DNA from: Ruegeria atlantica
GTDB taxonomy: Bacteria; Pseudomonadota; Alphaproteobacteria; Rhodobacterales; Rhodobacteraceae
Reading direction: 5' to 3'
Assembly (NCBI RefSeq): GCF_001458195.1
Contig: NZ_CYPU01000049.1
Coordinates: 1 to 64,000, forward strand
Length of the DNA stretch: 64,000 nt
Below are positions 8,508 through 16,571 of the stretch, piece by piece (the first letter of the stretch is position 1; each line of letters begins with the position of its first letter). The position numbers and the translations under genes were made by a program. Below the pieces are notes generated by a model. It saw only the letters and a program-made list of their open reading frames with translations, ran no database searches and was not told the DNA's origin.

Positions 8508-10384
8508 ATGCTCGGTATAGCGGAGATCAGTGCCTTGGAAAAAGATCAACACTCACGGAAGCTTACCACGATCTTGTCGGCTACTCAAACCTGATGAGCC
8601 GCGATGAAAGCGGAACTCTGGCAGCGCTGACGAAACTCCGACATTCGGAGATTGATCCTCGTATCGCATGTTATAACGGACGCACCGTTAAACTGATGGG
8701 GGACGGAAGCCTGGTTGAGTTTGCCAGCGTCGTTGATGCAGTTCAGTTTGCTGTGGACGTACAGAACGCCATCGCACAAGTCCAAAGCGCTGTAACCGAA
8801 GGTGAACGAATTCGGTTCCGCATTGGGATTAACGTCGGTGATGTCATTGTGGACGGGGAAGACATTTACGGCGACGGTGTGAATGTCGCTGCTCGGATAG
8901 AAGGGCTTGCCGAGCCCGGCGGCATCTGCATATCGCGCACTGTCTTTGATCAGGTGAGCAACAAGCTAGACCTCACCTTTGTCGACATAGGGCCGCAACA
9001 GCTCAAGAACTTATCTGCTCCCGTAGAGGTCTACAGGATCGCGTTCGACGAGCGCGCGCGAGCGCTTGCCACGAAAACACCTACACAGATCACAGAACCA
9101 ACATTCGAAGCGCCGCGCAGGAAGGTAAAGCAGTGGATTCTGGCCGTGGCAATTGTGGTGATTGCGCTCTCAGGTGCGATGTATTTGCTGCGACCGGAGG
9201 TCTTCAAACCGCCTGTGATCGCAGTACTTCCATTCGAAGACTTCAGTGACGCCGAAAACAAAGGCCTCCTGAGCGACGCCGTGAGCGGAGGTATCATCAC
9301 GTCTTTGGCGCGTTTTCCGCAGATGAAAGTGATTTCACGGCGATCGAGCTTCAAATTTCGGGATTCCGACCTTCGCATCTCTGAAATTGCCGATCAGCTG
9401 GGTGCCGATTTCATTCTTGAAGGAACCCAACAATACGATGGGGAAAGGCTGCAGATTACGGCGCAATTGATCGATGGGGAAACGGAGGCCCACATCTGGA
9501 CTGATGATGTCGATGTCCCTTTGGAAGACTTGTTGAAAACGAACAACGCAATCAGCTTGAATGTCGCCGGGTCCGTTGGAAACAAGGTCATCGAGACGGA
9601 GGTGGCGCGTATGGCCAAAGACGATGTTAGCGCGCTGATGATTGCGAATGCCGCGCAAAGCCGGATCATGCGAGACTTTAGCCGCGAGAGCCTGTTGAAG
9701 AACATTGAGGAACAGGAACGTTCGTTGAAAGACTACCCGGAGTCCGCCTGGGGTCATCTTGGGCAGGCGCTCTCGCTGCGGATCGGCCTGCGTTACGGCT
9801 GGATCGAAGGCGACGAAGAGGAAATACGCAAAAGGATGTATGATCTGGCGCGCCGTGGCGTGGAATTGGATCCCAATAACTTCATGGCCTATCAGGCGCT
9901 GGGGCGGGCGTTGACAATGAATAACAATCCCGAAGCCGCAGCGAACGCTTTCCGCCGTGCGATCGAACTGAACCCGTCATCTTCCTTTGCAAGAACTTCG
10001 TTGGCGCAAACGCTGGGCTTTATCGGAGAATCGGAAGAGGCTTTGGAGGTTATTGCCGAGGCTGAACTTGTAGACCCTTTTTACGGACACGACATTCATT
10101 GGGAAAAGGCCAGAATACAATGGCAGATGGGGAATTGTGAGCAGGCGCTGAAGACCTTTCAATCATCGCCTTCAATGCCGACAGCAGCCAACAAGATGCT
10201 GGCTGCAATTCATAACTGCCTAGGCAATGCAAACAAAGCAGCGCAGGCAATGGCTGTCTATGTCGCCGAGAACCCAAGTTGGACCGTGTCGCGAGAACGC
10301 GACGTTAACGCCGATTTGTGGATCGCTCCAGGCGTTCTCGAACGATGGCTCGAAGCTATGGAGTCCTCTGGGATGCCTATGTAA
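8508..10384 (+). CDS. Class III adenylate/guanylate cyclase with TolB-like and TPR domains, 5' frameshifted
   Basis: The long frame (TTG 8501 to 10384, 627 codons) encodes a class III cyclase domain (metal Asp in DLVGYS and MGDGSLVEF; GDGVNVAARIEG with the transition-state Asn/Arg), a membrane segment (WILAVAIVVIALSGAMYLL, ~residues 212-230), a periplasm-directed FlgO/TolB-like domain (PPVIAVLPFEDFSD) and several TPR-like repeats. The N-terminus is broken. An overlapping frame from ATG 8508 reads MLGIAEISALEKDQHSRKLTTILSA, the normal cyclase start, and then runs out. Duplicating the 13-mer GATCTTGTCGGCT (8570-8582) joins both into RKLTTILSADLVGYSNLM. So one copy of a tandem repeat appears lost. 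A shortened protein from TTG 8501 might still be made but lacks strand beta-1. Confidence 0.85.
8570..8582 (+). repeat. 13-bp unit, apparent tandem-repeat contraction
   Basis: GATCTTGTCGGCT occurs once. Two adjacent copies would restore the canonical cyclase N-terminus (ACC ACG ATC TTG TCG GCT, then GAT CTT GTC GGC TAC). The present single copy causes the frameshift. This could be slipped-strand deletion, a phase-variable state, or collapse of the repeat in sequencing or assembly. Confidence 0.65.
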
Positions 10385-10440
10385 CGCCAACACACGCTAT
10401 GACTGCTATGTCCGCGTGGCGGTCACTCAAACAGAGCCCC

Positions 10441-10462
10441 GCAAACGGCTGCTTTGAGCCCA
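10441..10462 (+). repeat. Dispersed intergenic motif, copy 3
   Basis: GCAAACGGCTGCTTTGAGCC plus CA, a slightly shortened copy of the element seen at 2327, 8401 and 29064. It lies between the cyclase and the SBP56 gene. Confidence 0.5.
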
Positions 10463-10618
10463 TTTCAGTCATTGGAAGAGCCGATTCAAAAGGGCAAATT
10501 CAAGTGCCTGAGTTTGGCCCGTTTTCGCGAATCTTGAATATGTGCCATTCTCAGTTCTGGGCGATACCAGACAAAACTTGATTTAGGTCTGGCGTCCACG
10601 GCCTGGGAGGAGCCAGTT

Positions 10619-12019
10619 ATGAACTTGAGACCTGACCCGACTTTTCACGCCACACCGAAACTTGCTATGGAGGCACCGGCGGAAACGCTCGCCTTCACAT
10701 TGATGCTCAGTCCCGACGGCTCACAGCCGGATGGCCTGGCCGTTGTGGATGTTGACCCGAAATCGAAGACCTACAGTCAGATCGTCCATCAGCTTATCAT
10801 GCCCAACAAGGGTGACGAGTTTCACCACTTTGGCTGGAACGCGTGCTCTTCTGCACTTTCGCCCCTGACAGGGCATGCATTTCTGGAACGCAGGTATCTG
10901 ATTGTACCGGGAATCCGGTCCTCGCGCATCTACGTGATCGATGTGAAGGACCCCCTGCAGGCGAAGATTCACAAGATCATCGAACCCGAAGAGGTGTTCG
11001 CCAAAACGGGCTATTCCCGCCCGCACACAATCCACTGCGGTCCCGAAGGGATTTATGTTTCAACGCTCGGCGGCGGCGGTGCCGATGGCACGAATGGCCC
11101 TCCGGGCATTTTCATCATGGACTGCGAGACGTTTGATATCCTTGGCCGCTACGAGATGGACCGAGGTGAACAGGACAAGCACTATGATTTCTGGTGGAAT
11201 CTTCCGCGGGACTACATGGTAAGCTCGGAATGGGGGCTGCCGCCACAGTTTGAAAACGGGATCGTGGCCGAGGATTTGCTGTCCAACAAATACGGCCACA
11301 AGATCCATTTCTGGAACCTGCGCGAACGCCGCAACGTCCAAACCATTGATCTGGGTGCGAACCACCAGATGGCTTTGGAAATCCGGCCTGCTCATGATCC
11401 GGCAAAGGATTATGGTTTTTGCGGCGTCGTCGTGGACACCACAAACCTGCAGGGCGCAATTTTCACATGGTGGCAGAAGGATGACGGAACGTTCGAGGCT
11501 AAAAAGACGATCACGATTGATCCGCGACCTGAGAAGGCTGAGAACCTTCCACCCCTGTTGCAGGGATTTGAGGCCGTACCCCCATTGGTCACCGACATCG
11601 ACCTGAGCCTGGACGACAAGTACCTCTACGTCGCCTGTTGGGGTCAGGGAGAAATGCATCAGTATGATGTTTCTGACCCGATGAACCCCAAGCTGACCGG
11701 CAAGGTCGAGCTTGGCGGGATTGCACGCGGGGCGAAACACCCGAACGGCAAGGATTTTGTCTACGGACCCCAAATGGTTGAGATCAGCCGGGACGGCAAA
11801 CGAGTCTACTGGACCAATTCGCTCTATTCGACGTGGGATGATCAGTTTTACCCAGACGATGAGGGCGGGCAAATGGTCATGGCCAATGTCGGAGAAAACG
11901 GTGGTCTGGAACTGGACAAAGATTTCTATGTCGAGTTCCCAAAAGGCTATCGTAGCCACCAGATTCGTCTGGAAGGCGGAGACTGCTCAACAGATAGCTT
12001 CTGCTACCCGTCTGTCTGA
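10619..12019 (+). CDS. Selenium-binding protein 56 family, probable methanethiol oxidase
   Basis: A 466-residue SBP56-family protein. Characterised bacterial members (MtoX) are metal-dependent methanethiol oxidases that yield formaldehyde, H2S and H2O2. Family hallmarks include DEFHHFGWNACSSA, SRPHTIHCGPEGIYVSTLG, the WGLPPQFENG segment, KIHFWNLRER, CWGQGEMHQYDVSDP and the ending SHQIRLEGGDCSTDSFCYP, with His and Cys residues in conserved places. No signal peptide is visible at this start (ATG 10619, GGAGGAG at 10607-10613), whereas the Hyphomicrobium enzyme is periplasmic. A membrane protein gene follows 3 bp downstream, so the two are co-transcribed. In a marine alphaproteobacterium methanethiol from DMSP demethylation is the natural substrate, but activity is inferred. 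Confidence 0.9.
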   Translation: MNLRPDPTFHATPKLAMEAPAETLAFTLMLSPDGSQPDGLAVVDVDPKSKTYSQIVHQLIMPNKGDEFHHFGWNACSSALSPLTGHAFLERRYLIVPGIRSSRIYVIDVKDPLQAKIHKIIEPEEVFAKTGYSRPHTIHCGPEGIYVSTLGGGGADGTNGPPGIFIMDCETFDILGRYEMDRGEQDKHYDFWWNLPRDYMVSSEWGLPPQFENGIVAEDLLSNKYGHKIHFWNLRERRNVQTIDLGANHQMALEIRPAHDPAKDYGFCGVVVDTTNLQGAIFTWWQKDDGTFEAKKTITIDPRPEKAENLPPLLQGFEAVPPLVTDIDLSLDDKYLYVACWGQGEMHQYDVSDPMNPKLTGKVELGGIARGAKHPNGKDFVYGPQMVEISRDGKRVYWTNSLYSTWDDQFYPDDEGGQMVMANVGENGGLELDKDFYVEFPKGYRSHQIRLEGGDCSTDSFCYPSV

Positions 12020-12022
12020 CGC

Positions 12023-12691
12023 GTGGACGGATTAGACACGGCAACAGCCCTGTGGTGGGCTGTTGTCGCCTCGGGCATTTATCACGGGGTCAATCCGGGT
12101 ATGGGTTGGCCTTTGGCGGTATCAGCGGCTCTGATGGACAAAAGCAGCAACAGCCTTTTCAGGGCGTTGATCGCGTTGGCGACCGGGCATCTTGTTGCGA
12201 TGGGCGCCATTCTGTTTCCCTTTACTGCGCTGCTGTTTCTAGCCGAGTGGCAGCGTGAGATTCAGATCTTCGCGGCCTGTCTCGTGATCGGACTGGGCGT
12301 CTATCTGTTGCTCAACCGGCGTCACCCGCGAATACTTGCGCGGGTACCTCCGTCGCGGCTTGCGCTCTGGTCGTTTTTGGCAGCGATGGCGCACGGAGCA
12401 GGGCTGATGTTGGTTCCTATCTATCTGGGCATCTGTCGCACAATCGCTACGGACCCAGGACATGCAGCGGCGGCTGATCTGATGACTGGAAACGCCAAAA
12501 TCGCTGTTGGTGTCGCCTTGGCCCACACGCTGGCTATGACAATCTCAGGCGGGTTGCTTGCGTTCGGAGTATATCATTGGCTGGGCCTGAGGTTCCTCTC
12601 GAAAGGGTGGTTCAATCTGGACGTAATATGGGCGTTGAGCTTGATCCTTGTGGGGTCGATTTCGCTGCTGTTTGTTCATTCTGCTGGCTAA
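12023..12691 (+). CDS. Multi-pass membrane protein coupled to SBP56
   Basis: A 222-residue protein with about six hydrophobic segments (ALWWAVVASGIYHGVNPGMGW, ALATGHLVAMGAILFPFTALLF, IFAACLVIGLGVYLLL, SFLAAMAHGAGLMLVPIYLG, AVGVALAHTLAMTISGGLL, VIWALSLILVGSISLLF). His residues recur within the membrane (YHGVNPG, TGHLVA, AHGAG, AHTLA), reminiscent of NicO/HupE-type metal or small-solute transporters, though I cannot assign a family. Translation begins at GTG 12023, three bases after the SBP56 stop. The tight coupling suggests it moves a metal cofactor, substrate or product for the SBP56 enzyme. Confidence 0.8.
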   Translation: MDGLDTATALWWAVVASGIYHGVNPGMGWPLAVSAALMDKSSNSLFRALIALATGHLVAMGAILFPFTALLFLAEWQREIQIFAACLVIGLGVYLLLNRRHPRILARVPPSRLALWSFLAAMAHGAGLMLVPIYLGICRTIATDPGHAAAADLMTGNAKIAVGVALAHTLAMTISGGLLAFGVYHWLGLRFLSKGWFNLDVIWALSLILVGSISLLFVHSAG

Positions 12692-12931
12692 CAGCAATGC
12701 CAGGCCGAAAAGGCCGAGGAGCCGTAGTTTGGGTTAAACAGCAGCGAACGGATGCTTTGTCCGCATGTGAGACATAGAACGGAAGCGCAGCGAACGACGG
12801 GTTCCAGTTTGGCAGCGTTCAATGACCGCTTTCGGGAAATCTCGCTGCAGCGCCGCAAGTAATTCCCCGATTGCGTGGATGCGCGGGCACGGAGTTCGCT
12901 GCGCCAGCATAAGGCGGGTTCGTCCGGAGGC
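12692..12931. other. Intergenic, degenerate motifs
   Basis: No gene supported. It contains AGCAGCGAACGGATGCTTTG at 12740-12759 followed by TCCGCA, and a second GCAGCGAACGACGGG near 12790, both weak relatives of the dispersed intergenic motif. Confidence 0.45.
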
Positions 12932-13070
12932 TGTGTGAAAACTCTGACGGTCTGGCGAAATACGCCGAAAACAGCCTCTATGTGCATTCTCTCGCATTTC
13001 TGAGAGAGCTTTTGCGCAGGTGCCGAAAACGAGCGCGACGAGAGCGTGCTTGGGCCGGAGTTTTCACACA
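12932..13070. repeat. 139-bp MITE-like element with perfect 13-bp inverted ends
   Basis: The segment begins with TGTGTGAAAACTC (12932-12944) and ends with its exact complement GAGTTTTCACACA (13058-13070). The interior has no complete ORF, although a minus-strand frame runs through it. Size and ends suggest a miniature inverted-repeat element or a deletion derivative of an IS. No target duplication was evident. Confidence 0.6.
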
Positions 13071-13163
13071 TCCTCTCCGCACAGCGGTCATTGATGCACT
13101 ACGCAGCAAAAGACTGTTTTGAACCCATTGTGACAATTGCTGCACTGCATTCAAATGCCCACT

Positions 13164-13191
13164 TTGATCGATTTTCGCCGACAATTATAGA
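13164..13191 (+). promoter_or_regulatory. Candidate promoter of the zinc operon
   Basis: TTGATC at 13164-13169 and TATAGA at 13186-13191 with a 16-bp spacer. The predicted transcription start falls just before the palindrome at 13203-13226, a geometry suited to repression. Confidence 0.4.
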
Positions 13192-13202
13192 GGCGCTTGG
13201 AT

Positions 13203-13226
13203 GTTGTTACTTTATAAAGTAAAAAC
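13203..13226. promoter_or_regulatory. zur: Palindromic operator, probable Zur box
   Basis: The core TTACTTTATAAAGTAA (13207-13222) is a perfect 16-bp palindrome. Extending to GTT...AAC gives 24 bp with a single mismatched pair. It lies 24 bp before zur and heads a set of zinc-uptake genes. AT-rich palindromes of this sort are typical Fur-family (Zur) operators, so autoregulation by zinc is the likely reading. Confidence 0.65.
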
Positions 13227-13249
13227 TACCGAACAAAGAGGCAAATCCC

Positions 13250-13636
13250 ATGCGCAAACAGGCTGCAATCAGACAGGCAGACATTCTTGGCGTCCTGAGA
13301 TCTTCGAAAGCACCTATGACGGCTTATCAAATTTTGGGTCGTTTGCAGAAGAACGAGCCGGATATTGCGCCACCAACTGTGTATCGCGCCTTGACTGCAC
13401 TGACCGACCAGGGTCGGGCGCACAAACTTGAATCGCTCAAGGCTTTCGTGCCTTGCCGATGTGACCACGACAACAGCCTACCGGTCCTGACGATCTGCGA
13501 TAATTGCGGGAAGGTCGAAGAGCACGATGGTGGATCACTTCTGTCGAAACTCACCGCTCTGATTTCGGCCAGCAAATTTGTGCCAGACCGCCACATCGTT
13601 GAACTCCACGGGGCCTGCAATACTTGCGCCGTTTAA
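13250..13636 (+). CDS. zur: Fur-family transcriptional regulator, Zur
   Basis: A 128-residue Fur-family repressor: winged helix with MTAYQILGRL and the recognition helix APPTVYRALTAL (~residues 42-53), then the dimerisation domain carrying structural zinc cysteines CDNCG (~83-87) and CNTC (near the end), plus CRCDHD and DRHIVELHG for metal sensing. The neighbouring ZrgA-like protein and ABC pair make zinc rather than iron the probable signal. It starts at ATG 13250 just downstream of a strong palindrome and is likely autoregulated. It is shorter than E. coli Zur (~170) but normal for alphaproteobacteria. Confidence 0.88.
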   Translation: MRKQAAIRQADILGVLRSSKAPMTAYQILGRLQKNEPDIAPPTVYRALTALTDQGRAHKLESLKAFVPCRCDHDNSLPVLTICDNCGKVEEHDGGSLLSKLTALISASKFVPDRHIVELHGACNTCAV

Positions 13637-13663
13637 GACAAATCCAATTCAAAAAGGTATGCC

Positions 13664-14308
13664 ATGAAATATGCACTTCCCGCCTTAGTCGCCCTTACCA
13701 CCGCTCCCGCCATCGCAGAAGATGCGCGCGAGTTGGATGCTCACGAACACGGTGTTGGCGAACTGAACATCGCGGTTGACGGCAGCACGATCGCGATGGA
13801 GCTCCATGCGCCGGGTGCGGACATTGTTGGCTTCGAATACGAGGCGACGGGCGCCGAAGATCGCGCTGCGATTGATGCCGCCGTAGCCATGCTGGCAAAA
13901 CCGCTAGACCTTTTCGTTCTTCCCTCAGCGGCGGAGTGCAGCGTGACCCAGGCCAGCGCTGTGTTGGAAAGTGAAGAAGAACATTACGAGCACGACCACG
14001 AAGAGCATGCCGAAAGCGAGGCTCATGAGGGCCACGACGACGAGCATGGCCATGAAGACCACGCCGATGGCGAAAAGCATAACGATCACGACGACCATGC
14101 CGAAGCGGAAGCCAGCCACACTGAGTTTCACGCTGAATACGCACTGACCTGCGGAAATCCTGATGCGCTAACGGGGATCGAATTCGCTTATTTCGAGACT
14201 TTCGAGAACGCATTGGAATTGGAGGTGCAGATTGTGACGGCCTCGGGTGCGCAGGCATTCGAGATCGAGCGCGATGCACCGACGCTTGATTTGCGCGGCA
14301 TGTTCTAA
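13664..14308 (+). CDS. zrgA: ZrgA-like zinc-binding periplasmic protein (DUF2796)
   Basis: A 214-residue secreted protein. A signal peptide (MKYALPALVALTTAPAIA) precedes the DUF2796 start DAHEHGVGELNIAVDG, a conserved His motif. Residues ~105-150 form a His/Asp/Glu-rich stretch (HYEHDHEEHAESEAHEGHDD and onward) that should hold several zinc ions. The C-terminal part (TEFHAEYALTCGNPDALTGI) again matches DUF2796. ZrgA of Vibrio cholerae belongs to a zinc ABC importer, and here ABC ATPase and permease genes follow immediately. The gene lies 27 bp after zur in the same operon. Confidence 0.87.
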   Translation: MKYALPALVALTTAPAIAEDARELDAHEHGVGELNIAVDGSTIAMELHAPGADIVGFEYEATGAEDRAAIDAAVAMLAKPLDLFVLPSAAECSVTQASAVLESEEEHYEHDHEEHAESEAHEGHDDEHGHEDHADGEKHNDHDDHAEAEASHTEFHAEYALTCGNPDALTGIEFAYFETFENALELEVQIVTASGAQAFEIERDAPTLDLRGMF

Positions 14309-15007
14309 TTGACGTCGCCTGAACTGATCCTTGATCTGAAGGACGTTCGTTTCCGATGGCCAGGACGGGCGTCTTTCGCGCTTTCGGTGCCGAATTTTTC
14401 AGTTCTGAGGGGCGAAGCCGTTCTTCTTCTGGGGGAAAGCGGATCAGGCAAATCCACGCTATTGTCTCTGATCTGCGGTACGGTCCACGCGGACGCCGGG
14501 ATTGTGCGCGTTGCGGGTACCGATGTGTCTGACTATTCGGGCGGACAGCGCGACCGGTTTCGCGCCGAACAGATCGGAGTGATATTCCAGCAATTCAACC
14601 TGCTGCCTTTCGGCTCCGTCCTAGACAATGTCCTTTTACCGCTGCGCTTTGCCCCGGCGCGCCGTGGTCGGGTAGAAAATGGGCCCGATGAGGCACGAGG
14701 TCTTTGCGCCGCTTTGGGTCTGCCAGATCTTTTGGCCACGAAAGCCTCCACCCTCAGCGTCGGTCAGCAACAGCGCGTTGCAGTTGCGCGTGCCATGATA
14801 GGCCGGCCCCCGATCATCATTGCTGACGAACCCACATCTGCACTTGATGCCACCAGTCAATCGGCATTCCTTGACCTTCTTTTCGCCCAAGTGCGGGCCC
14901 ATGGGACGACGCTTCTAATGGTCAGTCACGATCCCCGCCTTGGGGGCCGCTTCGACCGGGTGATCGCCATGGAAGACATCGCGCGCATAGAAAGGCAGGC
15001 GGCATGA
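14309..15007 (+). CDS. ABC transporter ATP-binding protein (LolD/MacB type), zinc operon
   Basis: A 232-residue ATPase with Walker A GESGSGKST (~residues 37-45), signature LSVGQQQRVAVARAM (~145-159) and Walker B IIIADEPTSALD (~164-175). It belongs to the MacB/LolD mechanotransmission-like class and pairs with the FtsX-type permease downstream (4-bp overlap). It starts with TTG directly after the zrgA stop, so translation is coupled. The combination with ZrgA is that of the zrg zinc locus. How a type VII-like ABC pair drives zinc import is not settled. Confidence 0.88.
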   Translation: MTSPELILDLKDVRFRWPGRASFALSVPNFSVLRGEAVLLLGESGSGKSTLLSLICGTVHADAGIVRVAGTDVSDYSGGQRDRFRAEQIGVIFQQFNLLPFGSVLDNVLLPLRFAPARRGRVENGPDEARGLCAALGLPDLLATKASTLSVGQQQRVAVARAMIGRPPIIIADEPTSALDATSQSAFLDLLFAQVRAHGTTLLMVSHDPRLGGRFDRVIAMEDIARIERQAA

Positions 15008-16254
15008 TCCTGCGGCTGGCAATCGGGTCGCTGAGCGCAAGGGCGCTGACGGTGGCTATGACGGTTCTGGCAATTGCGCTGTCGGTGGCCCTGTTCCTTG
15101 GCGTCGAAAAGGTGCGCACCGGGGCCAAGGCCAGCTTTTCCGACACGATCTCGGGCACCGACCTGATTGTTGGCGCGCGGTCGGGCTCGGTGCAGCTTTT
15201 GCTGTACTCGGTTTTCCGCATCGGCAACGCCACGAACAATGTCACATGGGAAAGCTATCGGGACATTGCCTCGCGACCCGAAGTGGACTGGATCGTCCCA
15301 ATCTCGCTTGGTGACAGTCATCGCCAGTTCCGGGTCATGGGCACCACCGTCGACTTCTTCGAGCGCTACAAGTACCGGCAAGGGCGGAGGCTTGAAGTGG
15401 CTTATGGCGCGCTGATGTCTGATCTTTTCGACACAGTGATCGGCGCGGACGTTGCCACATCGCTTGGCTATGACGTCGGCGATCCGATCGTTGTGGCGCA
15501 TGGCATCGCGTCTTTCAGCGAACACAAGGATCAGCCGTTTCGGGTCTCCGGCATTCTTGACAAGACCGGCACACCGGTCGATCGCACAGTCATCGTCAGC
15601 CTAGAGGCCATTGAGGCGATTCATGTGGATTGGCAGAACGGCGCACAAGTGCCCGGTCAATCCACGCCCGCCGATGTGATCCGGCAGATGGAGCTGACGC
15701 CCAAGGCGGTCACGGCGGCCCTGATCGGCGTCGAAAGCCCATTGCAGATCTTTGCCCTTCAACGCGCGATAAATGAATACCCGGAGGAGCCGCTTCTGGC
15801 CGTCCTGCCAGGTGTCGCCCTTCAAGAACTCTGGGGCATTGTCGGGGTTGCAGAAACCGCTTTGTTGGGTGTGTCGGCTATGGTTGTGGTCACAGCCTTG
15901 ATCGGCATGATGGCGACAATTTTTTCAAGTCTGAATGAACGCCGCCGCGAAATGGCGATCTTTCGGGCCATGGGCGCGCGACCCGCAACGATCATGGGTC
16001 TTTTAGTGTTGGAGGCGGTTCTGACCGCTGCTGTTGGTGCGCTCCTTGGTGTATTATTCCTTTACCTCGGTTTGACCGTCGCGCAACCGATGATCGACAG
16101 CGCGTTTGGCCTATGGTTGCCCATAGAAGCACCCAGCATTAGGGAACTTTGGGTCTTGCTTGGCGTGGTGGCCGCTGGCGCAATTGTGAGTATGGTTCCG
16201 GCTTTCAGAGCCTATCGCTTGTCACTGGCCGATGGTATGATGGTGAAAACATGA
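15004..16254 (+). CDS. FtsX/MacB-type ABC permease, zinc operon
   Basis: A 416-residue membrane protein: one N-terminal membrane segment (LTVAMTVLAIALSVALFLGV), a large periplasmic MacB-like domain (~residues 40-270, with GTDLIVGARSGSVQLLLYSV), then three C-terminal segments around residues 285-405 (ETALLGVSAMVVVTALIGM, LLVLEAVLTAAVGALLGVLF, WVLLGVVAAGAIVSMVPA). FtsX-type cytoplasmic coupling motif: NERRREMAIFRAMGARPATI. It overlaps the ATPase gene by 4 bp. Together they should form a transporter that works with the ZrgA-like protein. Confidence 0.88.
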   Translation: MILRLAIGSLSARALTVAMTVLAIALSVALFLGVEKVRTGAKASFSDTISGTDLIVGARSGSVQLLLYSVFRIGNATNNVTWESYRDIASRPEVDWIVPISLGDSHRQFRVMGTTVDFFERYKYRQGRRLEVAYGALMSDLFDTVIGADVATSLGYDVGDPIVVAHGIASFSEHKDQPFRVSGILDKTGTPVDRTVIVSLEAIEAIHVDWQNGAQVPGQSTPADVIRQMELTPKAVTAALIGVESPLQIFALQRAINEYPEEPLLAVLPGVALQELWGIVGVAETALLGVSAMVVVTALIGMMATIFSSLNERRREMAIFRAMGARPATIMGLLVLEAVLTAAVGALLGVLFLYLGLTVAQPMIDSAFGLWLPIEAPSIRELWVLLGVVAAGAIVSMVPAFRAYRLSLADGMMVKT

Positions 16255-16571
16255 GACAGATTGATCATACTCTCTTTGTGAGACACGCGGTCCTGGCCGA
16301 GCGATGAACTCTGGGATGCCAAGATCATGCGAACCCAGCTGCAATCGAAAGTGCTCCCTTAAACCGGTTACAAGCTAACGGCAGAGCGGATGGATCCTTA
16401 CAGTGGTAAAGCCTGGTCCTTGTATTCCGGGCTGCAAAAGCCTGTATTCGGTCGATCCCCTCAATCATATTTGAAAAGAGAATATGCGTCCCTTTGTGCA
16501 CCATTATTGTTCCTGTACCTGAAAAACACTCCTGTGTACTCTTGAGCGGCAATCCGAGCGAGGATCATTTA
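16255..16571. other. Intergenic, no supported gene
   Basis: About 315 bp. A 75-codon minus-strand frame (16325-16552) resembles nothing known. No terminator or operator is obvious, and it is unclear whether the zinc operon reads through to the lipoprotein gene. Confidence 0.45.

Noticed and set aside
11060..11959. 299-codon minus-strand frame under SBP56
   Set aside because: Overlaps conserved SBP56 motifs completely and has no recognisable sequence of its own.
12688..13071. 127-codon minus-strand frame across the MITE-like element
   Set aside because: Runs through an inverted repeat and has no domain; probably chance.
13695..14279. 194-codon minus-strand frame under the ZrgA-like gene
   Set aside because: Arg/His/Pro-rich because it mirrors the His/Asp/Glu-rich coding strand; not a gene.
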